From Comamonas sp. lk (GTDB taxonomy: Bacteria > Pseudomonadota > Gammaproteobacteria > Burkholderiales > Burkholderiaceae_C), in NCBI GenBank assembly GCA_945901215.1, contig CAMDKE010000203.1, forward strand, positions 1 to 5,307: a stretch of 5,307 bases of DNA, read 5' to 3'. The position numbers and the translations under genes are program-made. The notes beneath the pieces were generated by a model that was given only the letters and a program-made list of their open reading frames with translations, did no database searches and had not been told where the DNA came from. Each line of letters opens with the position of its first letter. Position 1 is the first letter of the stretch. Below are positions 5,154 through 5,307 of the stretch, piece by piece.

Positions 5154-5182
5154 CGGCTAAAGCGCGACGGGCCACTGCTTTG
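5154..5182 (+). repeat. Partial third repeat copy next to xerD
   Basis: A directly oriented copy of 4971-4999 (24 of 29 identical, no gaps), ending with the exact 13-mer GGCCACTGCTTTG (5170-5182). The conserved arm that precedes this segment in copy 1 is missing here, so the copy is truncated. Confidence 0.6.
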
Positions 5183-5187
5183 TGGCC
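5170..5187 (-). other. Stem-loop at the xerD stop codon
   Basis: GGCCAC (5170-5175) pairs perfectly with GTGGCC (5182-5187) around a 6-base loop. On the xerD transcript the stem starts with the last base of the TAG stop. No T-run follows, so termination is uncertain. The stem uses the 13-bp repeat core, so repeat sequence may form the 3' end of xerD mRNA. Confidence 0.4.
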
Positions 5188-5307
5188 TAGCCCCTCGGAT
5201 GGTGCGCCGCATGCAACTGCGCCAGGCGCTCGCGCGCGACGTGGGTGTAAATCGTAGTGGTGGAGATGTCCGCGTGGCCCAAGAGCAGCTGTACCGCGCG
5301 CAAATCG
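5187..5307 (-). CDS. xerD: Site-specific tyrosine recombinase XerD, C-terminal fragment
   Basis: Last 39 codons of XerD, which with XerC resolves chromosome dimers at the dif site during cell division. The visible end contains [16 protein letters not shown] (1-16 of the fragment) with the conserved LLGH histidine, then [13 protein letters not shown] (16-28) with the nucleophilic tyrosine at fragment position 20, and finishes [11 protein letters not shown]. coli XerD ends almost the same way, with [28 protein letters not shown] and a HHPRA finish, which favours XerD over XerC and over phage or integron integrases. The stop is TAG at 5189-5187. The N-terminal DNA-binding domain and the other catalytic residues lie outside the window. 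It converges on the transporter gene, with the repeat region in between. Confidence 0.88.
   Translation of the reverse strand, partial: DLRAVQLLLGHADISTTTIYTHVARERLAQLHAAHHPRG

Larger units (their letters stand above)
4881..5186. other. Convergent intergenic region made of repeats
   Basis: 306 bp between the stop of the transporter gene and the stop of xerD, with no credible gene. Open frames on both strands (about 107 codons minus, 157 plus) run straight through hairpins and homopolymer tracts and show no domain. The content is two inverted composite repeats, a central AT-richer segment with a small GCGAA/TTCGC stem (5012-5027), and a third partial repeat next to xerD. No hairpin followed by a T-run was found on either strand. 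Confidence 0.75.

Noticed and set aside
4852..5175. 107-codon minus-strand ORF in the intergenic region
   Set aside because: It is built from both repeat units, hairpins and G-tracts, and overlaps the end of the transporter gene. Such ORFs arise when repeat elements lack stop codons, so it is probably not a protein gene.
4881..5190. CRISPR array or IS element
   Set aside because: The repeats are few, partly inverted and unevenly spaced, and there is no transposase or cas gene in the window.
4784..5257. 157-codon plus-strand ORF from the transporter gene into xerD
   Set aside because: It starts inside the transporter gene in another frame, crosses the repeats and ends antisense to xerD; no domain is visible.

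Overview
The window is GC-rich bacterial DNA. Gene content and protein motifs suggest a betaproteobacterium of the order Burkholderiales, most likely the family Comamonadaceae. That placement rests on recalled family resemblance and was not tested by a search. Six genes are complete and two are cut by the window edges.

Left part (1-2644, all minus strand): a tight cell-envelope operon read right to left. It holds a phosphomannomutase/phosphoglucomutase (manB/algC type), heptosyltransferase I (waaC) and the first 40 codons of what is probably Kdo transferase (waaA). Gaps are 6 bp and a GTGA overlap. The three genes fit lipopolysaccharide inner-core synthesis: sugar-1-phosphate supply, first heptose addition and Kdo addition. 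WaaC has an unusual Ala/Pro-rich tail of about 50 residues.

Middle (2783-3324, minus strand): a type II toxin-antitoxin pair. A 73-residue DUF3018-type MazE-like antitoxin is followed by a MazF/PemK-type toxin, joined by a TGATG overlap. A good ribosome binding site fixes the antitoxin start. The upstream leader has a tandem 11-bp near-repeat that could be the autoregulatory operator. The pair shares an AT-rich divergent promoter region with ogt.

Right-middle (3457-4880, plus strand): ogt, a DNA repair alkyltransferase, overlaps by GTGA with a ten-helix EamA/DMT-family transporter. The ogt start is preceded by a two-codon ORF that sits at the better ribosome-binding distance, and by a perfect 6-bp inverted repeat.

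Right end (4881-5307): the transporter gene converges on the 3' end of xerD (minus strand). Between them lie 306 bp without a credible gene, built almost entirely from repeats. Two copies of one composite unit (C-rich tract, long perfect hairpin, 33-bp conserved arm) stand in inverted orientation. Each carries a G-quadruplex motif on the opposite strand from the other copy. A third, partial, directly oriented copy abuts the xerD stop codon. This looks like a small non-coding mobile or REP/MITE-like element and is the most interesting part of the window.
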